Assembly: GCF_008692605.1 (NCBI RefSeq)
Contig: NZ_LFCT01000008.1
Location: forward strand, 121,488 to 185,487
DNA from: Sphingobium estronivorans
GTDB lineage: Bacteria; Pseudomonadota; Alphaproteobacteria; Sphingomonadales; Sphingomonadaceae
DNA length: 64,000 bases
Direction: 5' to 3'
In this document: positions 9,030 through 17,694 of the stretch, one piece after another
Position numbering within the stretch: the stretch's first letter is position 1
Layout of the letters: each line of letters begins with the position of its first letter
Translations under genes and position numbers: made by a program
Notes under the pieces: generated by a model
The model's database searches: none
What the model was told of the DNA's origin: nothing
The model's input: the letters and a program-made list of their open reading frames with translations, nothing else

Positions 9030-9061
9030 GTGAAAATTTCCATATTTCGGTGAAATTTTCC
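9030..9061. promoter_or_regulatory. Dyad / tandem repeat, candidate enhancer (UAS) for the sigma-54 promoter
   Basis: GAAAATTTC and GAAATTTTC form a perfect 9-bp inverted repeat with 11 bp between. Read as direct repeats, GTGAAAATTTCC and GTGAAATTTTCC start 20 bp apart. The centre lies about 100 bp upstream of the expected sigma-54 start, where bacterial enhancer-binding proteins such as PspF bind. It is an AT-rich island in GC-rich sequence. It could instead serve the divergent hydrolase gene. Confidence 0.5.
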
Positions 9062-9162
9062 CGGAAATGGGAATAATTCAGGCGTCCATGGATTGAACCG
9101 AACGGCTTGCGCTGGGCGATGGGCGGATTAGGCTTGCCGCCATGGCTTGAGGAGAGACGCGC

Positions 9163-10068
9163 ATGACCGACCGGCAGGATCAGCCCGACCGTTTGCCCGA
9201 GGACCGCAACTGGATCGCCACGACCGGACTCGATCGCCGCAGGCTGCTGGCCGGAGGCGCATTCGCCGCCGGTTTCGCCGCTGCCTGTCGGCCCATCGCC
9301 AGCAGCGCCATCCAGACCTCAGGCGAAGGGCTGAAGGAGGAGAGGGTGTCGATCGCGGCCAGCGACGGGTTTTCCATGCCTGCCTTTGTCGCTCGCCCTG
9401 CCGTCGCCCAGGCCGCGCCGATCATCGTCGTGGTGCATGAGATTTTCGGCGTCCATGAGTGGATACGCGACATGTGCCGCCGTTTCGCCCGGGCGGGCTA
9501 TTATGCCATCGCGCCCGATCTGTTCTCGCGCCATGGCGATGCGACCAAAGTCGCGGATTTCAAGCAGCTGATCGCGACCATCGTATCCAAGGCGTCCGAC
9601 GCGCAGGTCCTGGAGGACATCGACAGCAGCTTCGCCTGGGCGGGCAGCCATGGCGGCGACGGAAAACGGCGCGGCATCACCGGTTTCTGCTGGGGCGGGC
9701 GGATCGTATGGCTTTATGCCGCGCACAGCGCCCAACTGGATGCGGGCGTCGCCTTTTACGGACGCATCGTCAGCGAGAAGACCGAATTGCAGCCGCTCAG
9801 CGTCATCGAACAGGTGCGTGCGCTCAAGGTGCCGGTGCTCGGCCAATATGGCGCTCTCGACAAGGGCATTCCGGCCGCGGATGTCGACAGGATGAAGGCG
9901 GCGCTGATAAGCGCGGGCAAGGCGCCGCCGGACGCGATCACCGTCTATCCCGGCGCTGACCACGGCTTCATGGCGGATTACCGCCCCAGCTATAATGAAG
10001 CCGCGGCCAAGGCCGCCTGGCAGGCGACGCTCGGCTGGTTCGGCACCTATGTCAAGAAGGCGAAGTAG
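9163..10068 (+). CDS. Secreted dienelactone hydrolase family protein
   Basis: 301 residues. The N-terminus carries a twin-arginine-type leader (LDRRRLLAGGAFAAGFAAA, about residues 24-42), pointing to export of a folded enzyme. The alpha/beta-hydrolase domain has the DLH nucleophile elbow G-F-C-W-G-G with Cys about 176, Asp about 232 (ALDKG) and His about 267 (GADHGFM), the Cys-Asp-His triad of the family. Natural substrates of such exported DLH proteins are mostly unknown; lactone or ester hydrolysis is expected. A GGAGAG site precedes the ATG. The gene ends head-on against the peroxiredoxin gene with no bases between stops. Confidence 0.88.
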   Translation: MTDRQDQPDRLPEDRNWIATTGLDRRRLLAGGAFAAGFAAACRPIASSAIQTSGEGLKEERVSIAASDGFSMPAFVARPAVAQAAPIIVVVHEIFGVHEWIRDMCRRFARAGYYAIAPDLFSRHGDATKVADFKQLIATIVSKASDAQVLEDIDSSFAWAGSHGGDGKRRGITGFCWGGRIVWLYAAHSAQLDAGVAFYGRIVSEKTELQPLSVIEQVRALKVPVLGQYGALDKGIPAADVDRMKAALISAGKAPPDAITVYPGADHGFMADYRPSYNEAAAKAAWQATLGWFGTYVKKAK

Positions 10069-10617
10069 CTATTTCTGCTGCATCGCCTGCACGGCGGCCA
10101 GCGTGCTCTTCACATGGCCCGCATAGCTCATTTCGCTATGGACGAAGGCGATCCGGCCGCTGGGCGCAATGACATAGGAGGTGCGGTCGGTCATCCCCGG
10201 CCGCATCTTCAAAGCGACATCATAGCCCGACACGATCGTGGAACCGGCCGACGCCACCGCAAATTTGCCCGCGCATTCCTTGGTGGAAAAGGCGACCAGA
10301 TCGTCCACGGGATCGGCCGACATGCCGATCACGGTGGCGCCCGCCTTCTTAAAATCCTCGATATGCTCGGCGAACTCGCGCGCTTCGGCGGAACAGCCGG
10401 GCGTGAAGGCCTTGGGGAAGAAATAGAGCACGACCGGCCCGCGCTTCAACTGATGCGACAGCGTCAGGGTGAAGGTCTTGCCCGCCAGCGCGCCGCGCGT
10501 GGTGAAGTCGGGGGCCTTGGCGCCCACGGCCAGCGCCGCCATGGCGCCCGATCCAGGCCCGGTCAGGGCGAGCGCCGTCACCAGGGAGGCAAGGGCAAGT
10601 TTCGCGCTTTTCATCAT
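10069..10617 (-). CDS. Exported peroxiredoxin (AhpC/TSA, Bcp-like)
   Basis: 182 residues with a signal peptide ([20 protein letters not shown], cut near AMA-A). The peroxidatic site FPKAFTPGC fits the PxxxTxxC motif. The position five residues after that cysteine, which holds the resolving Cys in E. coli Bcp, is not cysteine; another cysteine in KECAGK could resolve the intermediate. It reduces H2O2 and organic peroxides in the periplasm using a thiol partner. It follows the VOC gene by 11 bases on the same strand, a probable two-gene operon. Confidence 0.88.
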   Translation of the reverse strand: MMKSAKLALASLVTALALTGPGSGAMAALAVGAKAPDFTTRGALAGKTFTLTLSHQLKRGPVVLYFFPKAFTPGCSAEAREFAEHIEDFKKAGATVIGMSADPVDDLVAFSTKECAGKFAVASAGSTIVSGYDVALKMRPGMTDRTSYVIAPSGRIAFVHSEMSYAGHVKSTLAAVQAMQQK

Positions 10618-10628
10618 CGGCTTCCTCT

Positions 10629-11015
10629 TCAGTCAGGAGCAGGCGGCTCCCAGAGTTCAATGGCATGGCCTTCGGGATCATGGATGCGGGCGAAGCGCCC
10701 CACTTCCGGATGATCCCATTCGGCCTTGGTGATGACGGCAACATCGGCGACGCGCAAGTCCGCCAACAATCCGTCCAGATCGGACACGCGGAAATTGAGC
10801 ATGAACGCCTTTTCCGCTGCGAAATAGTCGCTGTCGGCGGGGAAGGGCGCGAACACCAGCGGACCGCCCTGCACTGTCCATGTATGGATATTGGGCGTGA
10901 CCTGTGGATCGGCGGAACAGCCTGCGCCCACGCCCAGATGCGTGCGATACCAGGCGGAAAGCGCTTCCGGGTTCTGCGCGCGAAAGAAAATTCCACCCAT
11001 TCCCAGCACAGGCAT
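10629..11015 (-). CDS. VOC (glyoxalase/bleomycin-resistance) family protein
   Basis: 128 residues covering one VOC domain with two beta-alpha-beta-beta-beta modules: [20 protein letters not shown] at the start and [18 protein letters not shown] at the end, where the glutamate of IELWEP is the usual metal ligand. VOC enzymes include glyoxalases, dioxygenases and drug-binding proteins, so the reaction cannot be named. The ATG behind GGGAGAT was chosen; an open frame continues upstream without a convincing start. It leads the operon with the exported peroxiredoxin. Confidence 0.87.
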   Translation of the reverse strand: MPVLGMGGIFFRAQNPEALSAWYRTHLGVGAGCSADPQVTPNIHTWTVQGGPLVFAPFPADSDYFAAEKAFMLNFRVSDLDGLLADLRVADVAVITKAEWDHPEVGRFARIHDPEGHAIELWEPPAPD

Positions 11016-11109
11016 GGCATATCTCCCTTGGCGAGAAGGGAGCATAGCACGGATGAATGGACAAAGCGCGACTGTCGGAACCCCTTGGCGAGGAAGCGGT
11101 TTTTCATCC

Positions 11110-11583
11110 ATGCGCGCAATATTTCTCCTGCCGCTGCTCGCCCTGGCGGCCTGTGACGAGAAGAAGGACGACCCGCCCGGCGTCGTGACCAACATCGTCG
11201 ATCAGGCGGCGCCGGAGCCAAGGCAGGCACCTGAGGCCGAAAACGCCCTCCGCACTGCCGAATCCGCGCCGCCACCCTCGTCCGTCGGTTCGACCATTCC
11301 GGCAAGCATCCAGGGGCGCTGGACCGGACTGGAGGAACGTTGCGACGAACGCGCGGCGGAGATGAAGTTGACGGTCACGCCCACCAGCCTGGTTTTCCTG
11401 GAGAGCGAGGGCAAGGTGACCGGCATGTCCCACGGCCCGGACGGCCGTATCCGCATCGATGCCGCCTTTACCGGCGAAGGGCAGAGCTGGAACAAGACGC
11501 TGGAACTGCGACCGTCCGCCAGTGGCCGCGAACTGACGGTGATCGATGACGGCCGGGCGGTGACGCGCAAACGGTGCGGCTAG
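11110..11583 (+). CDS. Small lipoprotein of unknown function
   Basis: 157 residues. MRAIFLLPLLALAAC is a lipoprotein leader with lipobox L-A-A-C, so the protein is membrane-anchored through Cys15. A charged and proline-rich linker (about 20-70) leads to a compact domain with two cysteines near its ends (EERCDE and KRCG), likely a disulfide. No family name is recognised. A longer frame upstream lacks a site and would bury the leader. The stop codon TAG merges with a dispersed intergenic repeat that begins at once. Confidence 0.75.
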   Translation: MRAIFLLPLLALAACDEKKDDPPGVVTNIVDQAAPEPRQAPEAENALRTAESAPPPSSVGSTIPASIQGRWTGLEERCDERAAEMKLTVTPTSLVFLESEGKVTGMSHGPDGRIRIDAAFTGEGQSWNKTLELRPSASGRELTVIDDGRAVTRKRCG

Positions 11584-11665
11584 AGCATCGTGCGCGAAAG
11601 TGGGAACCGATTCTGCGCATAAGTCGATACGACGACAAGGAACCAGTGCGCGCGAAACGCTTTCC
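11583..11665. repeat. Dispersed two-hairpin repeat, divergent copy 3
   Basis: Starts at the lipoprotein stop with AGAGCATCGTGCGCGAAA, then GTGGGAACCG, GTCGATACGACGACAAGG and a CGCGCG end. Read in this orientation it aligns with the reverse complement of the copies near 15.96 kb and 61.83 kb, with several substitutions. It occupies most of the gap before recF. Confidence 0.55.
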
Positions 11666-11695
11666 CAACAGCGCCACACTGGCTAGAGCGGCGCG

Positions 11696-12766
11696 ATGAT
11701 CGGCCGTCTTACCCTGAGCGATTTCCGCAATCATGCGGATGCGCTGATCGTTCCCGATCACGCTTTCATCGTGCTGACCGGCGAAAATGGCGCGGGCAAG
11801 ACCAACATATTGGAAGCCGTATCGATGTTGGCGCCGGGGCGCGGCCTGCGCGGCGCGGCCTTGCGCGACATGGCGCGGCAAAGCGGGGCAGGGGGCTTCG
11901 GCATCGCGGCGGAAGTGGACGGCGTGATGCTGGGGACCGGCGTTCTGGCCTCCGCCCCCGACCGGCGGCAGGTGCGGATCGGCGGCGTGTCTTCTTCCGC
12001 CAATGCGCTGGCGGATCATCTCGCCATCGTGTGGCTGACCCCGGCGATGGACCGGCTGTTCATGGACAGTCCCGGCGGGCGGCGGCGCTTTCTCGACCGG
12101 CTGACGCTGGCGCTCCATCCTGCCCATGCCGTGCACAGCGCCCGTTATGAGGCGGCGATGCGGGCGCGCAACCGGCTGTTGAACGATCTTCCCGGCGCTG
12201 ACCCAAGTTGGCTGAGCGCGCTGGAAATCCAGATGGATGAGCATGGCGCGGCCATCGGGGCGGCGCGCGCCGATCTGGTCGCGCGCCTGAGTGCTTCGCT
12301 GGAGCGGCAGCCCGACCATCCCTTCGCCCGTCCGCTCCTGGTCATGGAGAGCGATGGGGGCGGCGACGAACCGTTGGGAGTTCGCCTCGCCCGCGAGCGC
12401 CGCCGCGATGCTGCCGCCGGGCGGACCCTGTCCGGCCCGCATCGTCAGGATCTGGCCGTCACCCACGCGGCCAAGGGGCAGGCCGCCGCGCTCTGTTCGA
12501 CGGGCGAGCAAAAGGCGCTGCTGCTCTCGATCCTGCTCGCCCATGCCGCGCTGGTGACGGATCATCGCGGCCAACCGCCGGTGCTGCTGCTCGACGAAGT
12601 GGCGGCTCATCTCGACCCGTCGCGACGAGCTGCACTGTTCGAACGGTTGCGCGAAACCGGTGGCCAGGTCTGGATGACCGGCACGGAAGACAGCCTTTTC
12701 AGTGATTTACGCGAATCGACACGCTTCACCGTAACGGCGGGTCACGTTTTTCGTTCCGCAGGTTGA
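11696..12766 (+). CDS. recF: DNA replication and repair protein RecF
   Basis: 356 residues, full length. RecF is an SMC-like ATPase that loads RecA at single-stranded gaps together with RecO and RecR. Walker A is GENGAGKT (29-36), the signature region reads [13 protein letters not shown], and Walker B is [13 protein letters not shown] near residue 300. In many bacteria recF lies beside dnaN; here dnaN is about 10 kb away, as is common in sphingomonads. The promoter must lie in or upstream of the repeat copy that fills the preceding gap. Confidence 0.95.
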   Translation: MIGRLTLSDFRNHADALIVPDHAFIVLTGENGAGKTNILEAVSMLAPGRGLRGAALRDMARQSGAGGFGIAAEVDGVMLGTGVLASAPDRRQVRIGGVSSSANALADHLAIVWLTPAMDRLFMDSPGGRRRFLDRLTLALHPAHAVHSARYEAAMRARNRLLNDLPGADPSWLSALEIQMDEHGAAIGAARADLVARLSASLERQPDHPFARPLLVMESDGGGDEPLGVRLARERRRDAAAGRTLSGPHRQDLAVTHAAKGQAAALCSTGEQKALLLSILLAHAALVTDHRGQPPVLLLDEVAAHLDPSRRAALFERLRETGGQVWMTGTEDSLFSDLRESTRFTVTAGHVFRSAG

Positions 12767-12872
12767 CGCACCGCAACAACGACTCGTCGCTCGCTTCTTT
12801 TCAACGCGTCCGGCCTCTGCCCTAAGACCTTTCACGGGGTTAGTTCCTGAAAAATATTGGGGGTCGCAACGC

Positions 12873-13403
12873 ATGATCGGTGGTTTTCGCGCTTTTGTCG
12901 CAGCGGCAACGCTCGCGCTCGGCGCCCTGATCGTGACCCCCGCCGCTGCTGGCACCCTCCAGTGCGTGCCTTTCGCCCGTCAGATTTCCGGTATCGAACT
13001 CTATGGCAACGCCAACACCTGGTGGGGTCAGGCCGATGGCCGCTATGACCGCGGGCATGAACCGCGCGTCGGCGCCGTTCTGGCCTTCGCCGCCAGCCGG
13101 TCCATGCCGGTCGGCCATGTCGCCATGGTCAGCAAGATCGTCAGCGACCGCGAAGTGCTGCTGACCCACGCCAACTGGTCCTATCGCGGCGGCATCGAGC
13201 GCAACGTCCGCGCCATCGACGTCTCGCCGAACAATGACTGGACCGATGTGCGCGTGTGGTACGGTCCGATCGGTGATCTGGGCGTGCGCTCCAACGCTGC
13301 CAGCGGCTTCATCTACGCGCACAAGTCGAACGACATGCCGGTGCAGATCGCCATGGCCGACCGCGCAACCGCCGGCAGCGACTCTGCCCGCGGTGCTTTC
13401 TGA
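12873..13403 (+). CDS. Secreted CHAP-domain protein, copy 1
   Basis: 176 residues with a signal peptide (MIGGFRAFVAAATLALGALI, cut near AAA-G). The CHAP amidase/peptidase fold is shown by Cys31 (LQCVPFAR), His82 (VGHVAMV) and Asn101 (HANWS), the Cys-His-Asn catalytic set. Such proteins cleave peptidoglycan cross-links or stem peptides in the periplasm. It is about half identical over the core to the next gene, 74 bases downstream, so this is a tandem duplication. The untranslated leader GGGGGTCGC before the ATG recurs before copy 2. Confidence 0.88.
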   Translation: MIGGFRAFVAAATLALGALIVTPAAAGTLQCVPFARQISGIELYGNANTWWGQADGRYDRGHEPRVGAVLAFAASRSMPVGHVAMVSKIVSDREVLLTHANWSYRGGIERNVRAIDVSPNNDWTDVRVWYGPIGDLGVRSNAASGFIYAHKSNDMPVQIAMADRATAGSDSARGAF

Positions 13404-13477
13404 CATTTTAACCAGTTCCTAAGGGCTGCCGTCTAATCTCTTCGGCGGTGGGGCGATTCTGACGCTTTTGGGGTCGC

Positions 13478-14167
13478 ATGAAATTGGGAACGATGCGCTG
13501 GGCGGCCTTGCTGCTGGCCAGCCTGACAACGACGCCTGCGTTGAGCGCGACGGTGCTGCAATGCGTGCCTTATGCGCGCATCGTGTCCGGCGTTCAGCTT
13601 TATGGCGACGCGCTGACCTGGTGGGACCAGGCGGAAAATCATTACCGGCGCGGCCACACGCCCCGCAAGGGCGCGGTGCTGGCCTTTCGTCCGGTCGGGC
13701 CAATGGTGCTGGGCCATGTCGCGGTGGTCAGCAAGGTGCTGGACGACCGGCGCATTCTGATCCGGCACGCCAACTGGTCGGTGCCCGGCGCGATCGAGGA
13801 AGATGTGCTGGCAATCGATGTGTCGGAAGACGGCGATTGGGGCGAGGTCCGGATCTGGCACAGCCCGACCGGCCAGATGGGTGCGCGGAGCAATCCGACC
13901 TTCGGTTTCATCTATCCCGACAAGCCGCAATTGCATCCCTTCCGGCCCGATCCGGCGCTGGGCGGCAGTACGCGCTTTGCCGGCATGGATATGCCCAAGG
14001 ACGATCCGGAGGATGCGGAGGCGGTTTCGCTGCGCAAGGCTTCAGTGGCCCGCAAGCCGCGCCTGGCGATGGACATGCGCGCCATACGCTATGCCGATGC
14101 GACGCCTTCGGCGCGCTCGCTGAGGGACATCATCGCGGATGTGAAGCGCGAAGCCGCCTTGCGCTGA
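13478..14167 (+). CDS. Secreted CHAP-domain protein, copy 2 with C-terminal extension
   Basis: 229 residues. A signal peptide (cut near ALS-A) precedes a CHAP domain with Cys29 (LQCVPYAR), the GHVAVVSK histidine and the HANWS asparagine. It is a paralogue of the preceding gene and adds about 55 residues (DDPEDAEAVSLRKASVARKP onward), basic and probably disordered, that could bind the wall or a partner. Likely peptidoglycan hydrolysis. A strong terminator follows a few bases after the stop, so copies 1 and 2 may form one transcript. Confidence 0.87.
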   Translation: MKLGTMRWAALLLASLTTTPALSATVLQCVPYARIVSGVQLYGDALTWWDQAENHYRRGHTPRKGAVLAFRPVGPMVLGHVAVVSKVLDDRRILIRHANWSVPGAIEEDVLAIDVSEDGDWGEVRIWHSPTGQMGARSNPTFGFIYPDKPQLHPFRPDPALGGSTRFAGMDMPKDDPEDAEAVSLRKASVARKPRLAMDMRAIRYADATPSARSLRDIIADVKREAALR

Positions 14168-14170
14168 AAT

Positions 14171-14208
14171 AAAAAGGCGCCGCCTCATCGTGGAGGCGGC
14201 GCCTTTTT
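14171..14208. terminator. Strong bidirectional terminator
   Basis: AAAAAGGCGCCGCCTC and GAGGCGGCGCCTTTTT are perfect 16-base arms around a 6-base loop. The A and T runs make it work on both strands: after the CHAP genes and after the convergent DUF3297 gene. Confidence 0.92.
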
Positions 14209-14230
14209 CAAAACCCGGAAGAGGGCTTGT

Positions 14231-14506
14231 TTATTCGCCCTTCTCACTCGCTTCGTCAGCGCCTTCGGCGGCATTCTCGAACCAGGCTTCGACCGGGCCG
14301 GACAGCTTGATCGTCAGCGGTTGACCGTGGCGGTCGCGGGTCTTGCCCGCCGCGACGCGAATCCAGCCCTCGGACAGGCAATATTCCTCGACATCGTTAC
14401 GGACCCGGTCCTTGAACTTGATGCCGATGCCGCGCTGAAGCACGTCCATATCGAAAAAGGGGCTTTTCGGATTGGTGGAAAGGCGGTCGGGAGGGGTATC
14501 GCTCAT
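14231..14506 (-). CDS. DUF3297 family protein
   Basis: 91 residues. The family signature is clear: PPDRLSTNPKSPFFD at the start, NDVEEYCLSEGWIRVAAGK in the middle, and LTIKLSGPVEAWFE before an acidic tail. DUF3297 proteins are small, cytosolic, widespread in proteobacteria and functionally unknown. The ATG was chosen at MSDTPPD; a longer frame reads through the upstream protease in another phase. It lies 32 bases downstream of the trypsin-like gene on the same strand and may share its transcript. Confidence 0.9.
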   Translation of the reverse strand: MSDTPPDRLSTNPKSPFFDMDVLQRGIGIKFKDRVRNDVEEYCLSEGWIRVAAGKTRDRHGQPLTIKLSGPVEAWFENAAEGADEASEKGE

Positions 14507-14538
14507 GATAGTTCTGATCCTGTGAATTTCGTCGCGGA

Positions 14539-15396
14539 CTAGCGCTTTGGCCGCCCCTGCGTCAACACTCCCGGCGTTTCGTCGACATCGCAGTAGATTC
14601 GGCGGATCACCCCCTGCGCCAGCCAGGATTCGAAACGCCCCTGCGCATCGGCGGCATCCAGAAAGGGATAGGCGACCGGCCGGTCGCTCACCGCATGGCT
14701 GGCGGCGATCAGCCGCATCATGGCGTCGGGCGCCGTGGTCAGGATTCGCCCGCGCCGGTCGGTGGCCGCGCTGTTGACGCCCACGACATGGCCGTCCTCG
14801 GCAAAGACCGGCCCGCCGCTGATGCCCGACAAGGTGCCGTCGCCCATCGGAATCCGGCCATGTTCGGCCCAGGCGAGGACGGGCTGCGTTTCCTCGCTCG
14901 TTCCCCGCCGGGCGCGGGCGGCGCCGATCAGTTCCGATATCACCAGCGTCGGTTGCCCTGCCGGAAAGCCCATATGATAGCCGACCGATCCGGCCGGGGG
15001 CACCCGGTCCGACAGGGGTAGGGCATGGTCGCTGGCCAACCAGCTGCGCACCAGCGCCGCATCCGCTTCCCGGCTTTCGATCAGCCGCGAAACCGGCCGG
15101 GCGAAGCCGCCTTCCTCTATGCCCACGCGGGCGCAGCCATGGGTGACATGCCCGGCCGTCAGCCACGCGCCGCCGCGGTCCACGGCGAAAGTGGTGCCCA
15201 TGCTGTCAGCGGGTGCTTCGCCCCGGTCCTCGATCACGAAGCTTTCATCGCTCCATTGCGGCAAGGGACGGCGGGGCGAGCGCGGGTCGAAGGTTTCGAC
15301 ATGGAGCGGCGGCGGTCGGGTGACTTCGCTGACCCACAGCAGCGCCAGGATGATGCCGAGCAGCGCTGGCAGACAGCCGAAGCGCCGGGGCCTCAC
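14539..15396 (-). CDS. Membrane-anchored trypsin-like serine protease
   Basis: 285 residues from a GTG start. One N-terminal membrane segment (GCLPALLGIILALLWV) should hold the protease domain in the periplasm. The S1/S1C triad is His in TAGHVTHG, Asp in SREADAALV and Ser in GISGGPVF. No PDZ domain is seen, unlike DegP. A TTG 39 bases upstream would extend the frame into the preceding gene; the GTG four bases after the DUF350 stop is the better start. Pairing with the DUF350 membrane protein suggests a joint envelope role. Confidence 0.82.
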   Translation of the reverse strand: MRPRRFGCLPALLGIILALLWVSEVTRPPPLHVETFDPRSPRRPLPQWSDESFVIEDRGEAPADSMGTTFAVDRGGAWLTAGHVTHGCARVGIEEGGFARPVSRLIESREADAALVRSWLASDHALPLSDRVPPAGSVGYHMGFPAGQPTLVISELIGAARARRGTSEETQPVLAWAEHGRIPMGDGTLSGISGGPVFAEDGHVVGVNSAATDRRGRILTTAPDAMMRLIAASHAVSDRPVAYPFLDAADAQGRFESWLAQGVIRRIYCDVDETPGVLTQGRPKR

Positions 15397-15400
15397 CGGA

Positions 15401-15823
15401 TCATCCCGCGATCGCGCCGGCGGTGAGACAGGCAATGGCGGCCTTCATCATCGCCAGGAAGATGGCGGCGGAGCGTTCATCGGCCTCGATCCGGGTGGAC
15501 AGCTGCCCCAGCAGGAAATCGACGAAGCGAAAGGCGATGAGTTGCAGGATCAGCGTCACGCTGCCCCAGATCATGATGTCCCAGACATTGACCGATCCGG
15601 CGAGACAAAAGCCCAGCGGTACCGCCAGGCCGATGGCCGCGCCGCCCAACGAGATGGCGGCGGCGCTGTTGCCTGCGCGGATCAGCGCGAATTCATCGTG
15701 CGGGGTGATTCCCATGTAAAGCGCCAGTGCCGCCATCCAGGCCAGCGTCGCGCAGGCCAGATGCAGCAGGAAAATGGGCAGGCCCGACAGCAGGCTCTGA
15801 ATGACGGGCATGGGATCGGTCAT
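15401..15823 (-). CDS. DUF350 domain-containing membrane protein
   Basis: 140 residues with about four hydrophobic segments and the DUF350 pattern (AISLGGAAIGLAVPLGFCLA, then WDIMIWGSVTLILQLIAFR, then IEADERSAAIFLAMMKAAIA). The function is unknown; the family is often found next to envelope-stress or secreted-protease genes, as here. The ATG at MTDPMPV is used; 24 further upstream residues are open but lack a site and overlap repeat-flanking sequence. It is the first gene of the DUF350, protease, DUF3297 row. Confidence 0.85.
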   Translation of the reverse strand: MTDPMPVIQSLLSGLPIFLLHLACATLAWMAALALYMGITPHDEFALIRAGNSAAAISLGGAAIGLAVPLGFCLAGSVNVWDIMIWGSVTLILQLIAFRFVDFLLGQLSTRIEADERSAAIFLAMMKAAIACLTAGAIAG

Positions 15824-15914
15824 GCCATGAAGATGCCGCAAGCCGCCCGCCGGTTCAATCGGTGGGCGGCTTGCGCATCCAAAATCCTCCTCCATCGCTG
15901 AGAGGGGAAGGATT

Positions 15915-16012
15915 GAGCGCGCGCTGCGTGAAATGCCGGGCGCGCGCTCTAAGGTTTTGTTGTCGCATCGTTTTTCGCGAAAAGTCAGGTTCCACCTTTT
16001 CGCACGATGCCC
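15915..16012. repeat. Dispersed two-hairpin repeat, copy 1
   Basis: Hairpin 1 is GAGCGCGCG/CGCGCGCTC around 17 bases. Hairpin 2 is GCATCG...CGATGC enclosing TTTTTCGCGAAAAG and GGTTCCACC. About 90 percent of positions agree by eye with the copy near 61.83 kb. It lies just 3' of the small basic secreted gene and 5' of DUF350. Confidence 0.8.
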
Positions 16013-16020
16013 TAGCGCGA

Positions 16021-16302
16021 TCAGTTACAGATGCGCACCTTCACGCGCCGGTCGCGATAATGGCTATAGCGCCATTCGGTCCAGCAACGCTGGCGGTAAT
16101 GGCCGCGCCAATAGCGCCGGTCGCCCCGCCAGTGACGGCGATCGTCATCCCGCCAGCCGCGCCTGTCGTCCCAGCGATGGTCGCCCCCGCGATAGCCGTC
16201 GCGATAACCGCCATAATATTGCGCCTGGGCAGGCGCTGCGCCGATGCCCATGGCGGTGATCGCCAGCCCCAGCGCGGCAGCGCCCTTCCACAAGATATTC
16301 AT
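16021..16302 (-). CDS. Small secreted Arg/Tyr/Trp-rich protein
   Basis: 93 residues. A clean signal peptide (MNILWKGAAALGLAITAMGI, cut after AQA-Q) leads to a mature part extremely rich in arginine, tyrosine, tryptophan and aspartate (YYGGYRDGYRGG then RRGWRDDDRRHW), ending with two cysteines. This class is common in sphingomonads and recalls RcnB-like or surface proteins, but the RcnB C-terminal domain is not evident. It is periplasmic or surface-exposed; function unknown. Its stop is followed within 10 bases by a dispersed repeat. Confidence 0.72.
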   Translation of the reverse strand: MNILWKGAAALGLAITAMGIGAAPAQAQYYGGYRDGYRGGDHRWDDRRGWRDDDRRHWRGDRRYWRGHYRQRCWTEWRYSHYRDRRVKVRICN

Positions 16303-16421
16303 GTCTTCATCTCCTCACATGCATGCCCGTCGCTTGGGCGCCGGGGGTCATGAAGGGGGAAGATGCGCCGGATTGACTGAACCGTCCGGGAACGGTCCTG
16401 TCAGCCAATATTCATGGTTAA

Positions 16422-17663
16422 TCAGCGGCCTCGCAACGCGGCCTCGGCCTCCAGCATATAATCGCGGGTGATCGGCAGGGACCGCCGGTCGCGGACATAT
16501 TGGACCTGATAATTCACCATGCTGCCATGTTCGAACACGGTCGCAGCACCCGCAAGGTAGAAGGTCCAGAGGCGGAAGAAGCGCTCGTCATAGAGCGCCA
16601 CGATGTCCGCCCTGTGCGCCAGGGTCCGCTTGTACCATTCGCGGATGGTGAGGCCGTAATGCATGCGCAGCACCTCGACATCCGTGACCATCAGCCGCGT
16701 GCCCTCGCTGCCCTGGATCATTTCCGACAAAGCGGGGATATAGCCGCCGGGGAAGATATATTTCTGGGTGAAGGCGTCGGTCATGCCCGGTCCGTCGACC
16801 CGGCCGATGGTGTGGATCAGCATCACCCCGTCCGGCGTCAGCAGGTCGCGGCATTTGTTATAGAAGGTGCGGTAATCCTTGGTCCCGACATGTTCGAACA
16901 TGCCCACCGACACGATGCGGTCGAACGGCCCCTCTATGTCGCGATAATCGATCAGCTCGAAGCGGACATGGTCGGCGACGCCCGCATCCTGCGCCCGTTG
17001 CCGCGCGACCTTCAGCTGTTCTTCCGACAAGGTGATGCCGGTCACGTCCACGCCGCAGGTTCGGTGCAGATAGAGCGCCATGCCCCCCCAGCCGCAGCCG
17101 ATGTCCAGCACCTTCATGCCGGGTTTCAGATGCAGCTTGGCGGCGATATGCGCCTTCTTGTCCTCCTGCGCCTGTTCCAGGCTGATGCCGGCCTCATTGA
17201 CGGCATCGGGGAAATAGGCGCAGCTATATTGGCGGTCGCGGTCGAGGAAGAGCGCATAGAGGGCGCCGGACAGATCATAATGATGGGCGACGTTCGCCTT
17301 GGACCGGGCGCGATGGTTGGCGGCCCACAGCTTGCGCCGGATCGCCTTGAAGCCGCGCTTCACGGAGCCGAGATCGCTGATCGACTTGCCGCTTTCCCAG
17401 GCATTGTTCATGCGGATGAGCGAGATCAGTTCCATGATCCCGCCGCCCTCTATGGCGACGCGCCCGTCGATAAAGGCTTCGGCCATGCCGAGCCGCGGGT
17501 CCTTGATGATGTCGAACGGCACGCGCGCGTCGTGGAATTTCAGCGCCAGCGATGGAAATCCCGCTTTGGGCGCCCCGACCGTGATGGTCCTGCCGTCATG
17601 ATAGTGGATGGTAAGCTGGCCTTGCGTAACCAGCCGCTTGATGACCCGATCGAACAGTTTCAT
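16422..17663 (-). CDS. cfa: Cyclopropane-fatty-acyl-phospholipid synthase
   Basis: 413 residues. The N-terminal lipid-binding part is followed by a class I SAM-methyltransferase domain with motif I VLDIGCGWGGMAL (about residues 186-198). Family residues YSCAYFPD and GMFEHVG are present. It methylenates unsaturated acyl chains of membrane phospholipids, a stationary-phase and acid-stress adaptation. It follows the molybdopterin oxidoreductase gene by 31 bases on the same strand and is probably the third gene of that operon. Confidence 0.93.
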   Translation of the reverse strand: MKLFDRVIKRLVTQGQLTIHYHDGRTITVGAPKAGFPSLALKFHDARVPFDIIKDPRLGMAEAFIDGRVAIEGGGIMELISLIRMNNAWESGKSISDLGSVKRGFKAIRRKLWAANHRARSKANVAHHYDLSGALYALFLDRDRQYSCAYFPDAVNEAGISLEQAQEDKKAHIAAKLHLKPGMKVLDIGCGWGGMALYLHRTCGVDVTGITLSEEQLKVARQRAQDAGVADHVRFELIDYRDIEGPFDRIVSVGMFEHVGTKDYRTFYNKCRDLLTPDGVMLIHTIGRVDGPGMTDAFTQKYIFPGGYIPALSEMIQGSEGTRLMVTDVEVLRMHYGLTIREWYKRTLAHRADIVALYDERFFRLWTFYLAGAATVFEHGSMVNYQVQYVRDRRSLPITRDYMLEAEAALRGR

Positions 17664-17694
17664 GGGGTCACCCTGTCAGGTCGTTCCGCCGGCG

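Noticed and set aside
15396..15435. TTG start giving a 298-residue protease.
   Set aside because: It overlaps the DUF350 gene by 35 bases without a binding site; a GTG four bases after that stop fits better.
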